Below, one piece after another: positions 25,696-34,081 of a stretch of 64,000 bases of DNA. The stretch covers positions 167,503 through 231,502 of the forward strand of contig NZ_JODS01000017.1 of the NCBI RefSeq assembly GCF_000718025.1, in the 5' to 3' direction. The position numbers and the translations under genes were made by a program. Under the pieces are notes generated by a model. That model had not been told where the DNA came from, made no database searches, and saw only the letters and a program-made list of their open reading frames with translations. Source of the stretch: Kitasatospora purpeofusca (GTDB lineage: Bacteria > Actinomycetota > Actinomycetes > Streptomycetales > Streptomycetaceae). The number at the start of each line of letters is the position of its first letter. Position 1 is the first letter of the stretch.

Positions 25696-26817
25696 TCAGG
25701 AGCAGTTGGTGAAGGTCGGGCTGGTGTTGGCGATGTACAGCGTCGCGCCGGCCTGCGGGTCGTAGGTGAGCGGCACGGTGAGGGTGTCCTCGGCCGTCCA
25801 GGGCAGGCCGCGGGCGTCGAAGGTCCAGGTGCCGGTCACCTTGCGGGCCAGCTCGGCGAGCGTCACCCAGCCGTACTGCTGCGGCGGGACGGACACCGCG
25901 ACGCTGTTGTTGACGGTGGTCGACCCCTGCCAGACGTTGTTGTAGTGCAGTGCGGTGCTGACCACGGTGGTGAGCGCCCCGCCGGGCACGCCGCCGGAGA
26001 TCTGCGTCCCCATGTCGGCGCCGATGCTGTTGGACCATCCGCTCATATTGGTGACCGAGAAGGCCTGCTGGACGGTGCCGGAGGTGTTGTTGAACCAGAC
26101 CGAGGAGACGCAGACCTTCGGCAGCGGGGCCGCCGGGGCCTCGCTCTTCAGCGCCCAGGAGCAGGTGGAGATGTCCTTCTGGCACTGCTTGGCGGCGTGG
26201 TCGACGGCGAGGTTGCGGGCCGCCGCGGGGAAGCCGGTGGACCAGCGCTGGTTCACCGTCCCGTTGCAGGCGTACTGGTCGGTCCAGGCGTCGTCGTAGT
26301 TGCCGCCGAGCAGCAGGTCCAGACAGGTGTTGTCGCCCTGGTGCCGGATCATGAACGAGTCCTCGGCACCCGGGACCGGCTGGAAGAACCACTTCTGGCT
26401 GGCCTGGCCGGCACAGGTCTGCTGGCGCAGGGCGGGGGTGAGCCAGGCGAGGTCGATGCACTTGCCGGTGGTGTTGTTGACGATCGTGAACGAGGAGTCC
26501 GAGGCGTCGACGTTCAGCCGCCAGGACTGGTGGTAGCCGGGCGCCGAGTTGGTGACGATGTACGCGCCGTCGCCGGTCGAGCCGTTCTGGACGTCGAGCC
26601 GGCGGCCGTTGCTCAGCGAGGTGATGGTCAGGCACTGCTGCGGGGTGGCACAGGCCGCCGCTGCTCCGGTGACGGCCGCGTCGGCCCGCGTCGCCGTGAA
26701 CGGCGCGGTGGTGAGGCCGAGCGCGGCGCAGCAGGTCACCAGGACGGCCGCGAGCAGGCGCAGCCAGGGGGCGGTTCGGCGGCTCGGGGCCGCGGGCGGG
26801 GCGGAGGTCGACAGCAC
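25696..26817 (-). CDS. Secreted ricin-type lectin with aerolysin/ETX-MTX2-like C-terminal domain
   Basis: This 373-aa protein starts at a GTG with AAGGA 7 bp upstream. A long signal peptide (LRLLAAVLVTCCAALGLTTA) is followed by a beta-trefoil R-type lectin domain at about 58-190 (RRLDVQNGSTGDGAYIV, KCIDLAWL, QKWFF, NQRWS). The C-terminal half at about 230-373 has the Ser/Thr-rich alternating strands of ETX/MTX2-aerolysin pore formers, including FNNTSGTVQQAFSVTNMSGW and VAVSVPPQQYGWV. The combination suggests a glycan-targeted pore-forming or adhesive secreted protein. The pore-former call is inference from pattern and would need structure prediction; the lectin part is firm. Confidence 0.7.
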   Translation of the reverse strand: MLSTSAPPAAPSRRTAPWLRLLAAVLVTCCAALGLTTAPFTATRADAAVTGAAAACATPQQCLTITSLSNGRRLDVQNGSTGDGAYIVTNSAPGYHQSWRLNVDASDSSFTIVNNTTGKCIDLAWLTPALRQQTCAGQASQKWFFQPVPGAEDSFMIRHQGDNTCLDLLLGGNYDDAWTDQYACNGTVNQRWSTGFPAAARNLAVDHAAKQCQKDISTCSWALKSEAPAAPLPKVCVSSVWFNNTSGTVQQAFSVTNMSGWSNSIGADMGTQISGGVPGGALTTVVSTALHYNNVWQGSTTVNNSVAVSVPPQQYGWVTLAELARKVTGTWTFDARGLPWTAEDTLTVPLTYDPQAGATLYIANTSPTFTNCS

Positions 26818-26897
26818 GGGTCGGTCCTTTCGTCGGGAGGGGAAGGCTGGTGCGGTGCGGACGGGCGAGGCGCCCGGAGCGCTCGTTCCTACGGAGG

Positions 26898-27992
26898 TCA
26901 GGCGGCGAAGGCGGCTTCGAGGCGCGGCACGTAGTCCACGAGGTCCTGGGCCCAGCAGCCGTAGCTGTGGCCGCCGTCGCAGGCGGTGCCCCAGCCCGAG
27001 CCGTTGCCGTAGTTCACGTAGCGGTGCGGGATGCCGAGGGCGGTCAGGCGGTCGGTGAAGCGCGTCGCGGTGCCCTCGGCCCAGAACTCCATGCCGGCGG
27101 GGTTGCCGTTGCCGTTGCCGGTGTAGACGGCGATGCCGGTGTCGGCCAGCAGTCCGGCGTGGCCGGTCGGGTCGGCGGCGTTCCAGCGCCAGTCGGCGCC
27201 GAAGACCGGGTACGGCGTGCCGAAGACCGCGTCGCTGGACACCGTGGGTCCGAAGTCGAAGCCGCAGGGCTGGCCGCCGCTCGGGGCGCACAGCACGGTT
27301 CCGGCGTTGGTCAGGGTCCCGACGACGGCGCCGCGGATGACCATCTCGTCGGCCGAGAGGTCGTTGGCGCCGGACATGGTGAGGACCTGGCCGAAGAGGT
27401 CCGGGCGGGCCTGGGCGTAGTGCAGCGCGCCGAAGCCGCCCATCGACAGGCCGCCGACCGCGCGGTGCTTCCGGTCGGTGAGGGTGCGGAGGTTCGCGTC
27501 GACGAAGGGCACCACATGGGTGAGGTGGAAGGTCTGCCAGTTCTGCGCGCCGGCCGCCGTGCCGCTGTCGAGCCAGTCGGTGTACCAGCCGCGCAGGCCG
27601 CCGTCGGGGATGACGGTGATCATCGAGGTGGCCGCGGTCAGGGCGGGGTAGGCGAGGCCCGGGTTGGCGGGGTTGTCCGAGGCGCCGTGCAGGAAGTACA
27701 GGACGGGGTACCGCTTGTCGGGGCGGTCCGCGTAGTCGTCCGGCAGCAGGATCCGGATCGTGTGCTCGCCGGCGACCTGCGGGGTGGTCACGGTGAGGAC
27801 GAAGTTCGTGGCGCTGCCGGTCACGGCGCCGACCCGGGTCAGTCCGAAGCCGTCCTTCATCGGCGGCGGGGCGGGCGCCGCGGCCCGTGCGGACGACACG
27901 CCGGGCACGAGGAGCAGGAGGAGGGCGCCGACCAGGGCGGCGACCGCCGTCCTCACGGGTGCGGACCGGGCGGCGGGCGGAGCAGCTGTCAT
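26898..27992 (-). CDS. Secreted esterase (PF00756-type, antigen-85/esterase D fold)
   Basis: This 364-aa exported alpha/beta hydrolase has a signal peptide (VRTAVAALVGALLLLLVPGV, cleavage near ARAAA). The nucleophile elbow is GGLSMGGFGALHYA with Ser183, and the catalytic His is likely in DGGHSYGCWAQDL near the C-terminus. Other family elements include RYPVLYFLHGASDNPANP. It lies 80 bp upstream of the lectin gene on the same strand, so the two may be co-transcribed. The substrate (acyl ester, feruloyl or mycolyl-like) cannot be assigned. Confidence 0.88.
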   Translation of the reverse strand: MTAAPPAARSAPVRTAVAALVGALLLLLVPGVSSARAAAPAPPPMKDGFGLTRVGAVTGSATNFVLTVTTPQVAGEHTIRILLPDDYADRPDKRYPVLYFLHGASDNPANPGLAYPALTAATSMITVIPDGGLRGWYTDWLDSGTAAGAQNWQTFHLTHVVPFVDANLRTLTDRKHRAVGGLSMGGFGALHYAQARPDLFGQVLTMSGANDLSADEMVIRGAVVGTLTNAGTVLCAPSGGQPCGFDFGPTVSSDAVFGTPYPVFGADWRWNAADPTGHAGLLADTGIAVYTGNGNGNPAGMEFWAEGTATRFTDRLTALGIPHRYVNYGNGSGWGTACDGGHSYGCWAQDLVDYVPRLEAAFAA

Positions 27993-28202
27993 GGGTCGTC
28001 CTTGGGCGTGAGGGCGTGAGGGGACGAGTGCGCGAGGGCGCGGCCGTGCGCCGGCCGTCCGGAGGGGACGCCCGGCGAACTGTGCGGACACCGAGCAACT
28101 CTCGCGATCCGACCCGGCCGCGCGCCAGAGCGCCCGGCGGCCCGCTTGGGCCACCGGCGCATGTGCGCCACCGGCACGGGTAGGCTTCGACGACTTGTCA
28201 TA

Positions 28203-28220
28203 TCGCCATGGACATGGCGA
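28203..28220 (+). promoter_or_regulatory. Perfect inverted repeat next to the ribosome-binding site of the LuxR-type gene
   Basis: TCGCCATG (28203-28210) and CATGGCGA (28213-28220) are separated by GA. The repeat lies 4 bp before the GGAGG of the downstream gene. It could be an operator for autoregulation or a hairpin that affects translation. Confidence 0.6.
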
Positions 28221-28233
28221 AATTGGAGGTCAC

Positions 28234-29202
28234 GTGCTCCACGACGTACTCGATCCCGACTCCGAGCGCGGCCGGATCTACCACCGGCTGATCGGCCGGC
28301 CGCAGGCGCGCCTCCCCGACCTCGCGGCGGAGGCCGGGATCGGCGAGGAGGTCCTGCTCGCCCTGCTGCGCGAACTCGCCGACGAGGGCATCGTGGTGGC
28401 CTGCGACCACCGGCAGCTCACCTGGGAGGCGCTGCCCCCGGGCCAGGTGGTCGAGGCCGCGCTCCAGCGCGACGCGGCCCGGCGGGCCGACGCGCGCCGG
28501 GCCGGGGCCGAACTCGACCGGCTCTACCGGCTCGCCCGCCGCGGTGGCGGCGGCTACGCCGCACTGGAGTTGGTCGAGGACCACGCCGAGGTCCTCGCGG
28601 CCGGACGGCGGCTGCAGCTCGCCGCCCGCCGCGAGGTGCGGGTCATCGACGTCCCGCCGTACTCCGGGGACTCCGCGCACTACCTCGACCAGGAGGTGCT
28701 GCAACGTCGGCGGATGGCCGCCGGCGTGGTCTACCGCTCGATCTACGGCGGGTGCGCCTTCGACGATCCGGTGGCCGGCCCCAACATGGCGCGGATGATC
28801 GAGGCCGGGGAACAGGCCCGGACGCTCGACGAGCCGCCGCTCAAGCTCGCCCTCGGCGACGACGACCTCGCCATCATCACCCTGCCCGCCGACGACCGCC
28901 CCGGGGTCGTCTCGCTGCTCGTCCGCCCGTCCAGCCTGCTCGGCGCCCTGGCCGCGGTCTTCGAGACGCTCTGGCGGCTCGCCGTCCCCGCCTCGACCTC
29001 CGGCCCCGGGCTCCAGATCGACGACCGGGACCGCCGCATCCTGGTCCTGATGGCCAGCGGGGCCACGGACGACGCGATCGCGCGGCGGCTGGGCCTGGGG
29101 CGGCGCACCGTCGTGCGGCGCGTCTCCACCCTGCTGGCCAGACTCGGCGCCACCACCCGTTTCCAGGCCGGGGTGCAGGCGGCGCGGCGCGGCTGGCTCT
29201 GA
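28234..29202 (+). CDS. LuxR-type transcriptional regulator with N-terminal winged helix
   Basis: This 322-aa regulator carries a C-terminal GerE/LuxR HTH (DRRILVLMASGATDDAIARR, then LGLGRRTVVRRVSTLLARLG). The N-terminus looks like a TrmB-type winged helix (RIYHRLIGRPQARLPDLAAE). The GTG start at 28234 is set by GGAGG 6 bp before it; a reading from 28195 would put the inverted repeat inside the gene. No receiver domain is present. The triple direct repeat downstream of it (29238-29276) may be its binding site in front of the epimerase/reductase pair; this is inference. Confidence 0.85.
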   Translation: MLHDVLDPDSERGRIYHRLIGRPQARLPDLAAEAGIGEEVLLALLRELADEGIVVACDHRQLTWEALPPGQVVEAALQRDAARRADARRAGAELDRLYRLARRGGGGYAALELVEDHAEVLAAGRRLQLAARREVRVIDVPPYSGDSAHYLDQEVLQRRRMAAGVVYRSIYGGCAFDDPVAGPNMARMIEAGEQARTLDEPPLKLALGDDDLAIITLPADDRPGVVSLLVRPSSLLGALAAVFETLWRLAVPASTSGPGLQIDDRDRRILVLMASGATDDAIARRLGLGRRTVVRRVSTLLARLGATTRFQAGVQAARRGWL

Positions 29203-29237
29203 CCGCCGTGGGGCGGGCCGACTCGGACCAGTCACCA

Positions 29238-29276
29238 GTTCAGCTGATGACGCGTTCAGCAGATCGGCAGTTCTGC
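29238..29276 (+). promoter_or_regulatory. Three GTTCWGC direct repeats with 16-bp period
   Basis: GTTCAGC at 29238-29244 and 29254-29260 and GTTCTGC at 29270-29276 recur every 16 bp. The block is framed by GTCACCAG (29231-29238) and CTGGTGAC (29275-29282). It lies between the LuxR-type gene and the epimerase start, a natural place for an operator. Confidence 0.6.
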
Positions 29277-29300
29277 TGGTGACCGTACGGCGGCAGAGTA

Positions 29301-30389
29301 ATGGCCATGAGCCACTCCGCCACGAGCCACCCCGCAGCACGAGAAGCCTCCGGGAGCACCGCCCCCGCCACTGTCGCCGTCACCGCCGGGGACCGCGTTC
29401 CCCGCCGGGTCGCCGTGATCGGCGGGACCAGGTACTTCGGCCGCCACCTGGTCGCCCTGCTGCGCGACGCCGGTACCGAGGTCACCCTGATCAACCGGGG
29501 CTCCGCCCCGCCGCCGCCCGGCGTCGACCACGTCCTGGCCGACCGCGACGACGAGGACGCGCTGACCGCCGCCCTCGGCGACCGCACCTTCGACGCCGTG
29601 ATCGACCAGGTGCTGTACACGCCCGCCCAGGCGGTGGTGGCCCGCCGGGTCTTCGCCGACCGGACCCCGCGGTACGTGATGACCTCGACCATCGAGGTCT
29701 ACAACCCCGCGACCTCGCCGCTGGTCCGCACCGCGCCCGGGGTGCCGGTCCCCGAGGAGGCCGTCGACCCGGTGCTGTGGCCGGTGGACCTCGACCTGCC
29801 GTGGCACGACCAGGCGGCGCTGCTCCGGCACTTCGGCGAGGCCACCGCCTACGCCGAGGGCAAGCGCCAGGCCGAGGCCGTGCTCGCCGCCGGGCGGCCG
29901 CCGTTCGGCTGGGCGAGCGTGCGCAGCGCCCACGTCCTGGGCGGCGGGGCGCTGGACTTCACCGGCCGGCTCGCGCACTTCACCGGCGCGGTCGCGGCGG
30001 GGCGGCCGGTCGCGGTGCACGAGCACCCGCAGCCGTCCTCGTTCGTCCGGCACGAGGAGATCGCCGCCGCCCTGGTCGCGGTCGCCGCCTCGTCCTCGGT
30101 CGGCGCGGTCAACGCCGCCTCGGCGGAAACGCTCGACGCGGTCGGGCTGTCCGAGCTGATCGCCGAGCAGCTGGGGACGACCGCCCGCTTCCGGCCGGCC
30201 GAGGGCGCGGACCACGCGCCGTTCTCCTTCGACCGCTGGTACCCGATGGACACCCGGCGGGCCGGAACGCTCGGTCTCGCCTTCTCGCCGCTCGGCTCCT
30301 GGCTGCCGGCCGCCGTGGCCGAAGCCATCGCTGCCACCGGAACCGAAGCCGCCCGAGCCCTCGAAACCACCACCGGAAAGGACGTGTGA
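29301..30389 (+). CDS. NAD-dependent epimerase/dehydratase family protein (SDR)
   Basis: This 362-aa atypical short-chain dehydrogenase has a Rossmann motif RRVAVIGGTRYFGRHLVALL at about residues 36-55, preceded by a 35-residue Ala-rich extension. The start may be the ATG at 29301 or at 29307. The region TPRYVMTSTIEVYNP corresponds to the Ser/Thr-x-Tyr area, although a canonical YxxxK is not obvious. The gene ends in a 4-bp overlap with the aldo/keto reductase, so the two enzymes likely act in one pathway. Confidence 0.85.
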   Translation: MAMSHSATSHPAAREASGSTAPATVAVTAGDRVPRRVAVIGGTRYFGRHLVALLRDAGTEVTLINRGSAPPPPGVDHVLADRDDEDALTAALGDRTFDAVIDQVLYTPAQAVVARRVFADRTPRYVMTSTIEVYNPATSPLVRTAPGVPVPEEAVDPVLWPVDLDLPWHDQAALLRHFGEATAYAEGKRQAEAVLAAGRPPFGWASVRSAHVLGGGALDFTGRLAHFTGAVAAGRPVAVHEHPQPSSFVRHEEIAAALVAVAASSSVGAVNAASAETLDAVGLSELIAEQLGTTARFRPAEGADHAPFSFDRWYPMDTRRAGTLGLAFSPLGSWLPAAVAEAIAATGTEAARALETTTGKDV

Positions 30390-31348
30390 CCGTGCGACAG
30401 CGCACCCTCGGCGGGCGGAGCATCGGCGCGATCGGGCTCGGCGCGATGCCGCTCTCGGTGGAGGGGCGCCCCGACCCCGACGCCGCCCTCACCACCCTGC
30501 ACGCCGCGATCGACGCGGGCGTCACCCTGCTCGACACCGCGGACTCCTACCACTGGCACGCCGGTGAGGCCGGCCACAACGAGCGGCTGATCGCCCGCGC
30601 GCTGGCCGCCCGCTCCCCCGCCGACCGGGCGAACGTCCTGGTCGCCACCAAGGGCGGGCGCGGCCGCCCGGGGGACGGCTCGTGGACGGTCGACGGTCGG
30701 CCCGAGCACCTCCGGCGGGCCGCCGAGGAGTCGCTGCGCCGCCTCGGCGTGACCGCGATCGACCTCTACCAGCTGCACAAGCCCGACCCCCTGGTGCCCT
30801 GGGCGGAGTCGGTGGGAGCCCTGCGCGAACTGCTGGACGCGGGGAAGATCCGCGCGGCGGGCATCTCCAACGTCGACGAACAGCAGATCCTGACGGCACG
30901 GGAGATCCTCGGCCCGGGGCTGGTCTCGGTGCAGAACCGGTTCTCCCCGGCCGACCGCGGCTCCCTGCCGCAGCTGCGGCTCGCCGAACGGCTGGGCCTG
31001 GCGTTCCTGCCGTGGAGCCCGCTGGGCGGCCTCGCCCGGAGCGTGCTGGACGGTCCGGCGGACGGCGTCCCGGCGCGCACCGCCTTCCACCGCGTCGCCG
31101 AGGCACGCGGGGTCTCGCCGCAACAGGTCGGCCTGGCGTGGCTGCTCGCCCTCTCCCCCACCGTCGTCCCGATCCCCGGCGCCCGCCGCCCCGCCAGCAT
31201 CCGCGACAGCGCGGGGGCGGCCGGGCTCGTCTTCGACGCGAACGAACTCGCGGCCCTGAACGGCCAGTTCGCCGATCTCGCCGACGCGTCCGGCACCGCC
31301 TACCCGGCCGCCCCCGCCAGCCCGGCCGCCTCGGCCAGCAGGCGGTAG
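30386..31348 (+). CDS. Aldo/keto reductase
   Basis: This 320-aa NADPH-dependent reductase has the family tetrad: Asp and Tyr in LLDTADSYHWHAG, Lys in VLVATKGGRG and His in DLYQLHKPDPLVPWAES. The cofactor-loop sequence is VPIPGARRPASIRDS. The GTG start overlaps the upstream stop (GTGTGA), with GGAAAGGA before it. It is coupled to the epimerase gene. Its 3' end overlaps the convergent flavin-oxidoreductase gene by 49 bp. Confidence 0.93.
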   Translation: MTVRQRTLGGRSIGAIGLGAMPLSVEGRPDPDAALTTLHAAIDAGVTLLDTADSYHWHAGEAGHNERLIARALAARSPADRANVLVATKGGRGRPGDGSWTVDGRPEHLRRAAEESLRRLGVTAIDLYQLHKPDPLVPWAESVGALRELLDAGKIRAAGISNVDEQQILTAREILGPGLVSVQNRFSPADRGSLPQLRLAERLGLAFLPWSPLGGLARSVLDGPADGVPARTAFHRVAEARGVSPQQVGLAWLLALSPTVVPIPGARRPASIRDSAGAAGLVFDANELAALNGQFADLADASGTAYPAAPASPAASASRR

Positions 31349-32316
31349 GAGGTGAGCAGCTCCGCCCGGTCGTAGGTGTTGGTGGTGACCAGGAACTCGT
31401 CCGCACCGGTCCGCTCCAGCAAGCCCGTCAGTGCGTCGAAGGCCTGGTCGGGGGTGCCGGCGATGTGGCCGGTGAGGGCCTGTTCGAAGGCGGTGCGCTC
31501 ACGCGCGCCCATCGACCGGGCCAGGATCTCCTCGGCGGGTTCGAGCGGCGGGAACTCGCCGTGGGTCCGGCTGTAGGCGCTCGCCCAGGCCTCCGGGACG
31601 AGCAGCGCCCGGGCCCGGTCCTCGGTCGCGGCCACCGCGACCGTCCCGGACACCACGACGTAGGGCCGCTCCGCACGGGCGGAGGGCCGGAAGCGCTGCC
31701 GGTAGCGGTCGATCGCGGCCCGCATCGCCTCCTCGCCCCGCACGGCCGCGATCACCAGCGGCAGCCCGGCGTCGGCGGCGACCTCCGCGCCCGCGCCGGT
31801 GGCCAGCACGTACGCGGGGACGTCCAGGCCCTCGGCGGGGCGGGCGTGCACTCCGCCGGGGCCGCGCGCGTCGGGGTCGAACCAGGAGAGGAGTTCGGCG
31901 AGTTGCTCCGGGAACCCGTCGGCGGCGTCCTTCTCCCGGCCCAGCGCGCGGCGGACGCCGTCGGTGAAGCCCACCGACCGGCCGAGGCCCATGTCGATCC
32001 GGCCTGGGAAGAGCGCCGCCAGCACGCCGAACTGCTCGGCCACGACCAGGGGTTGGTGGTTGGGGAGCATCACCCCGCCGGTGCCGACCCTGATCCGCGA
32101 GGTCGCCGCGGCCACCGCCGCCGCCAGCACCGTCGGCGCCGAACCGGCCACGCCCGGCACACCGTGGTGCTCGGAGACCCAGAACCGGTGGTAGCCGAGC
32201 CGCTCGGCCTCCACCGCGAAGGCGACGGTGTCCCGCAGCGCCTGCGCGGGCTCCTCCCCCCGGCGGGTCCGGGAACGGTCCAGTACGGAGAGGCGCAGGG
32301 CGGGCGAGGCGGTCAC
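31300..32316 (-). CDS. LLM-class flavin-dependent oxidoreductase
   Basis: This 338-aa luciferase-like monooxygenase contains ALRLSVLDRSRTRRGEEP, FAVEAERLGYHRFWVSEHHG, ATSRIRVGTGGVMLPNHQPL and FPGRIDMGLGRSVGFTD. All are hallmarks of the group that uses FMNH2 or F420. A GTG start at 32316 places the first beta strand at the N-terminus as in homologues; an ATG at 32349 would add 11 residues and cannot be excluded. Its substrate is unknown. Its last 49 bp overlap the convergent reductase gene. Confidence 0.9.
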   Translation of the reverse strand: MTASPALRLSVLDRSRTRRGEEPAQALRDTVAFAVEAERLGYHRFWVSEHHGVPGVAGSAPTVLAAAVAAATSRIRVGTGGVMLPNHQPLVVAEQFGVLAALFPGRIDMGLGRSVGFTDGVRRALGREKDAADGFPEQLAELLSWFDPDARGPGGVHARPAEGLDVPAYVLATGAGAEVAADAGLPLVIAAVRGEEAMRAAIDRYRQRFRPSARAERPYVVVSGTVAVAATEDRARALLVPEAWASAYSRTHGEFPPLEPAEEILARSMGARERTAFEQALTGHIAGTPDQAFDALTGLLERTGADEFLVTTNTYDRAELLTSYRLLAEAAGLAGAAG

Positions 32317-32417
32317 ATCCGTGGCAACAGCCCTCCGCGGCGGAGGCATTCCCCGGCCGGGCCGCCACCGGGCGAAAACCGTTTGCCGCGCGCGGCCAGG
32401 ACCGATAGCAATGTGAC

Positions 32418-32981
32418 ATGCTACAAACCTCCCGCATCGGGCTCCGCGCCCGCCACGACAGCGACGTCGCGGTACTCCAGAGCGAGCTCTACGACGACGT
32501 GCCCACCCGCTCCCGGGCCGACTCCCGGCCCTGGCGGCCGATCTCCCCCGGCGCCGCGGAGTCCCCGTACGCCGTGGCACCGGCCGGGGACGACGCGGCC
32601 TGCTTCTCCGTGGTGGAGCTGTCCTCCGGCGAGCTGGCCGGCGAGGCCCTGCTGTGGGGCATCGACACCCACAACCGGGTCGCCCACCTGGGCCTCGCGC
32701 TGCGGCCCGGCTTCCGCGGGCGCGGACTGGCGGGCGATGCGGTGCAGTTGCTCTGCCACTACGGCTTCACGGTGCGCGGCCTGCACCGGCTCCAGGTCGA
32801 GACGCTGGCCGACAACCTGCCGATGGTCGCGGCCGCGACCCGCGCGGGCTTCGTGGTCGAGGGCACACTGCGCCGGTCGGCCTGGGTGACCGGGGAGTTC
32901 CTGGACGAGGTCCTGCTCGGGCTGCTGGCCGAGGACTGGAGCGAGGAGCCGAAGCCCGGAACGCAGGCCGTCCGGGCCTGA
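32418..32981 (+). CDS. GNAT-family N-acetyltransferase (RimJ/RimL-like)
   Basis: This 187-aa enzyme contains IGLRARHDSDVAVLQSELYD at the N-terminus and the acetyl-CoA loop RPGFRGRGLAGDAVQLLCHY. The usual C-terminal strand follows (VETLADNLPMVAAATRAGFV, EGTLRRSAWVTGEF). It is divergent from the flavin oxidoreductase gene, with about 100 bp between them. Its acceptor is unknown. Confidence 0.9.
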   Translation: MLQTSRIGLRARHDSDVAVLQSELYDDVPTRSRADSRPWRPISPGAAESPYAVAPAGDDAACFSVVELSSGELAGEALLWGIDTHNRVAHLGLALRPGFRGRGLAGDAVQLLCHYGFTVRGLHRLQVETLADNLPMVAAATRAGFVVEGTLRRSAWVTGEFLDEVLLGLLAEDWSEEPKPGTQAVRA

Positions 32982-33016
32982 GCTCCGACCGCCGCCGCTC
33001 CCGTCGGCCGAGTCCG

Positions 33017-33946
33017 TCAGCCGAGCCCGAACCAGTGCTCGGCGAGCGACTCCAGGGTGTCCACTCCCGGGGGCGGCGGCACCTCCCGCAGGTACCGGGG
33101 CAGGTTGCTGTACACGTGCAGCAGCGTCCAGGCCATGGCCGCGCGCGGGTCGACGGCCCGGCCGTACCCGGCCGCGAACCGCGCCATCAGCCCCGGTTCG
33201 GCCCGGGTGACGAAGACGCCGACGCCGACGAAGTCGTACGCCCGGTCGCCGATCATCGCGGGCTCGAAGTCGAACAGTCCGGACAGCCGCCCGCCGGCCG
33301 GGTCGAACAACAGGTGCTGGCGCATGAACTCGGTGTGCAGCAGCACGCGTTCGGGCTCGCGCGACAGCTCCGCGGCGTCCAGGAAACCGGGGATGCGCTC
33401 CAGCCAGGCGTCCGGCAGGCCGCGCTCGCGCTGGCGTCCGACGGCCCCGGCGCGCTGCCGGTCGGTGAAGGCGCCCCAGTCGCCGGGGCCGAGCACATCG
33501 GCGAGCGGCCCCGGGTCGAGCGCGTGCAGGGCCGCCAGCGTCTCCCCCGCCTGGACGGCGATCCGCTTCCGTCCGTCGGGCGACAGGTCCGCCCAGGCCG
33601 GGGCGAGTTCGGCGCCGCGCAGCCGGGACATCAGCACGTACTGCCAGCCGTTCTCGTACTCGCCGGCGTCGTGCAGCTCCGGTGTCGGCACCGGCAGTCG
33701 GCCGCCGACATGGGCGAGCACCCTGGCCTCGGTGCGACCGTCCTCGGCGGCGGCCTTGGGGTAGAGCTTGAGGACCAGCTCCGCGCCGAGGGCGTAGACC
33801 GGCTGGGAGCCCTCGGGGAAGCGCTCCGGGGCGGGCAGTCCGCGCAGCCCCAACCGGGCGCAGAGGTCCTCGACCCCCGGGCGCATGACCGCCTCGTCCG
33901 GGACGACCGCGTCCCACTGTTCGTCCGTCTCGACCAAAGGCAGCAT
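33017..33946 (-). CDS. Aminoglycoside-phosphotransferase-like (APH) family protein
   Basis: This 309-aa protein has a kinase-like fold: LGAELVLKLYPKAAAEDGRT (nucleotide-loop Lys), WQYVLMSRLRGAEL (hinge) and a C-lobe. The canonical H-G-D-x4-N loop reads H204-T-E-F-M-R-Q-H, so the catalytic Asp is Glu206 and the Asn is His211. The downstream metal-binding Asp is kept in FDFEPAMIGDR. The start at 33946 (MLPLVETDEQW) is preferred over one 12 codons upstream. It could be a small-molecule kinase with altered chemistry; no resistance role can be claimed. Confidence 0.85.
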   Translation of the reverse strand: MLPLVETDEQWDAVVPDEAVMRPGVEDLCARLGLRGLPAPERFPEGSQPVYALGAELVLKLYPKAAAEDGRTEARVLAHVGGRLPVPTPELHDAGEYENGWQYVLMSRLRGAELAPAWADLSPDGRKRIAVQAGETLAALHALDPGPLADVLGPGDWGAFTDRQRAGAVGRQRERGLPDAWLERIPGFLDAAELSREPERVLLHTEFMRQHLLFDPAGGRLSGLFDFEPAMIGDRAYDFVGVGVFVTRAEPGLMARFAAGYGRAVDPRAAMAWTLLHVYSNLPRYLREVPPPPGVDTLESLAEHWFGLG

Positions 33947-34081
33947 GCGCCGGACGATAGGCGGCGGACACCCGGGCAGCAACCGGATTTCAGCGGCTCC
34001 GGGCCCCTGACCGGCGTGAACGCACGGACCCCGGGGCGGCGGACGCCAGGACGCGGGCGCCGCCGCCCCGGTGAACGCGGA

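Noticed and set aside
31300..31348. 49-bp overlap of two convergent genes as a sign of a wrong frame
   Set aside because: Both proteins keep family-like ends, and overlapping convergent 3' ends are common in compact GC-rich genomes.
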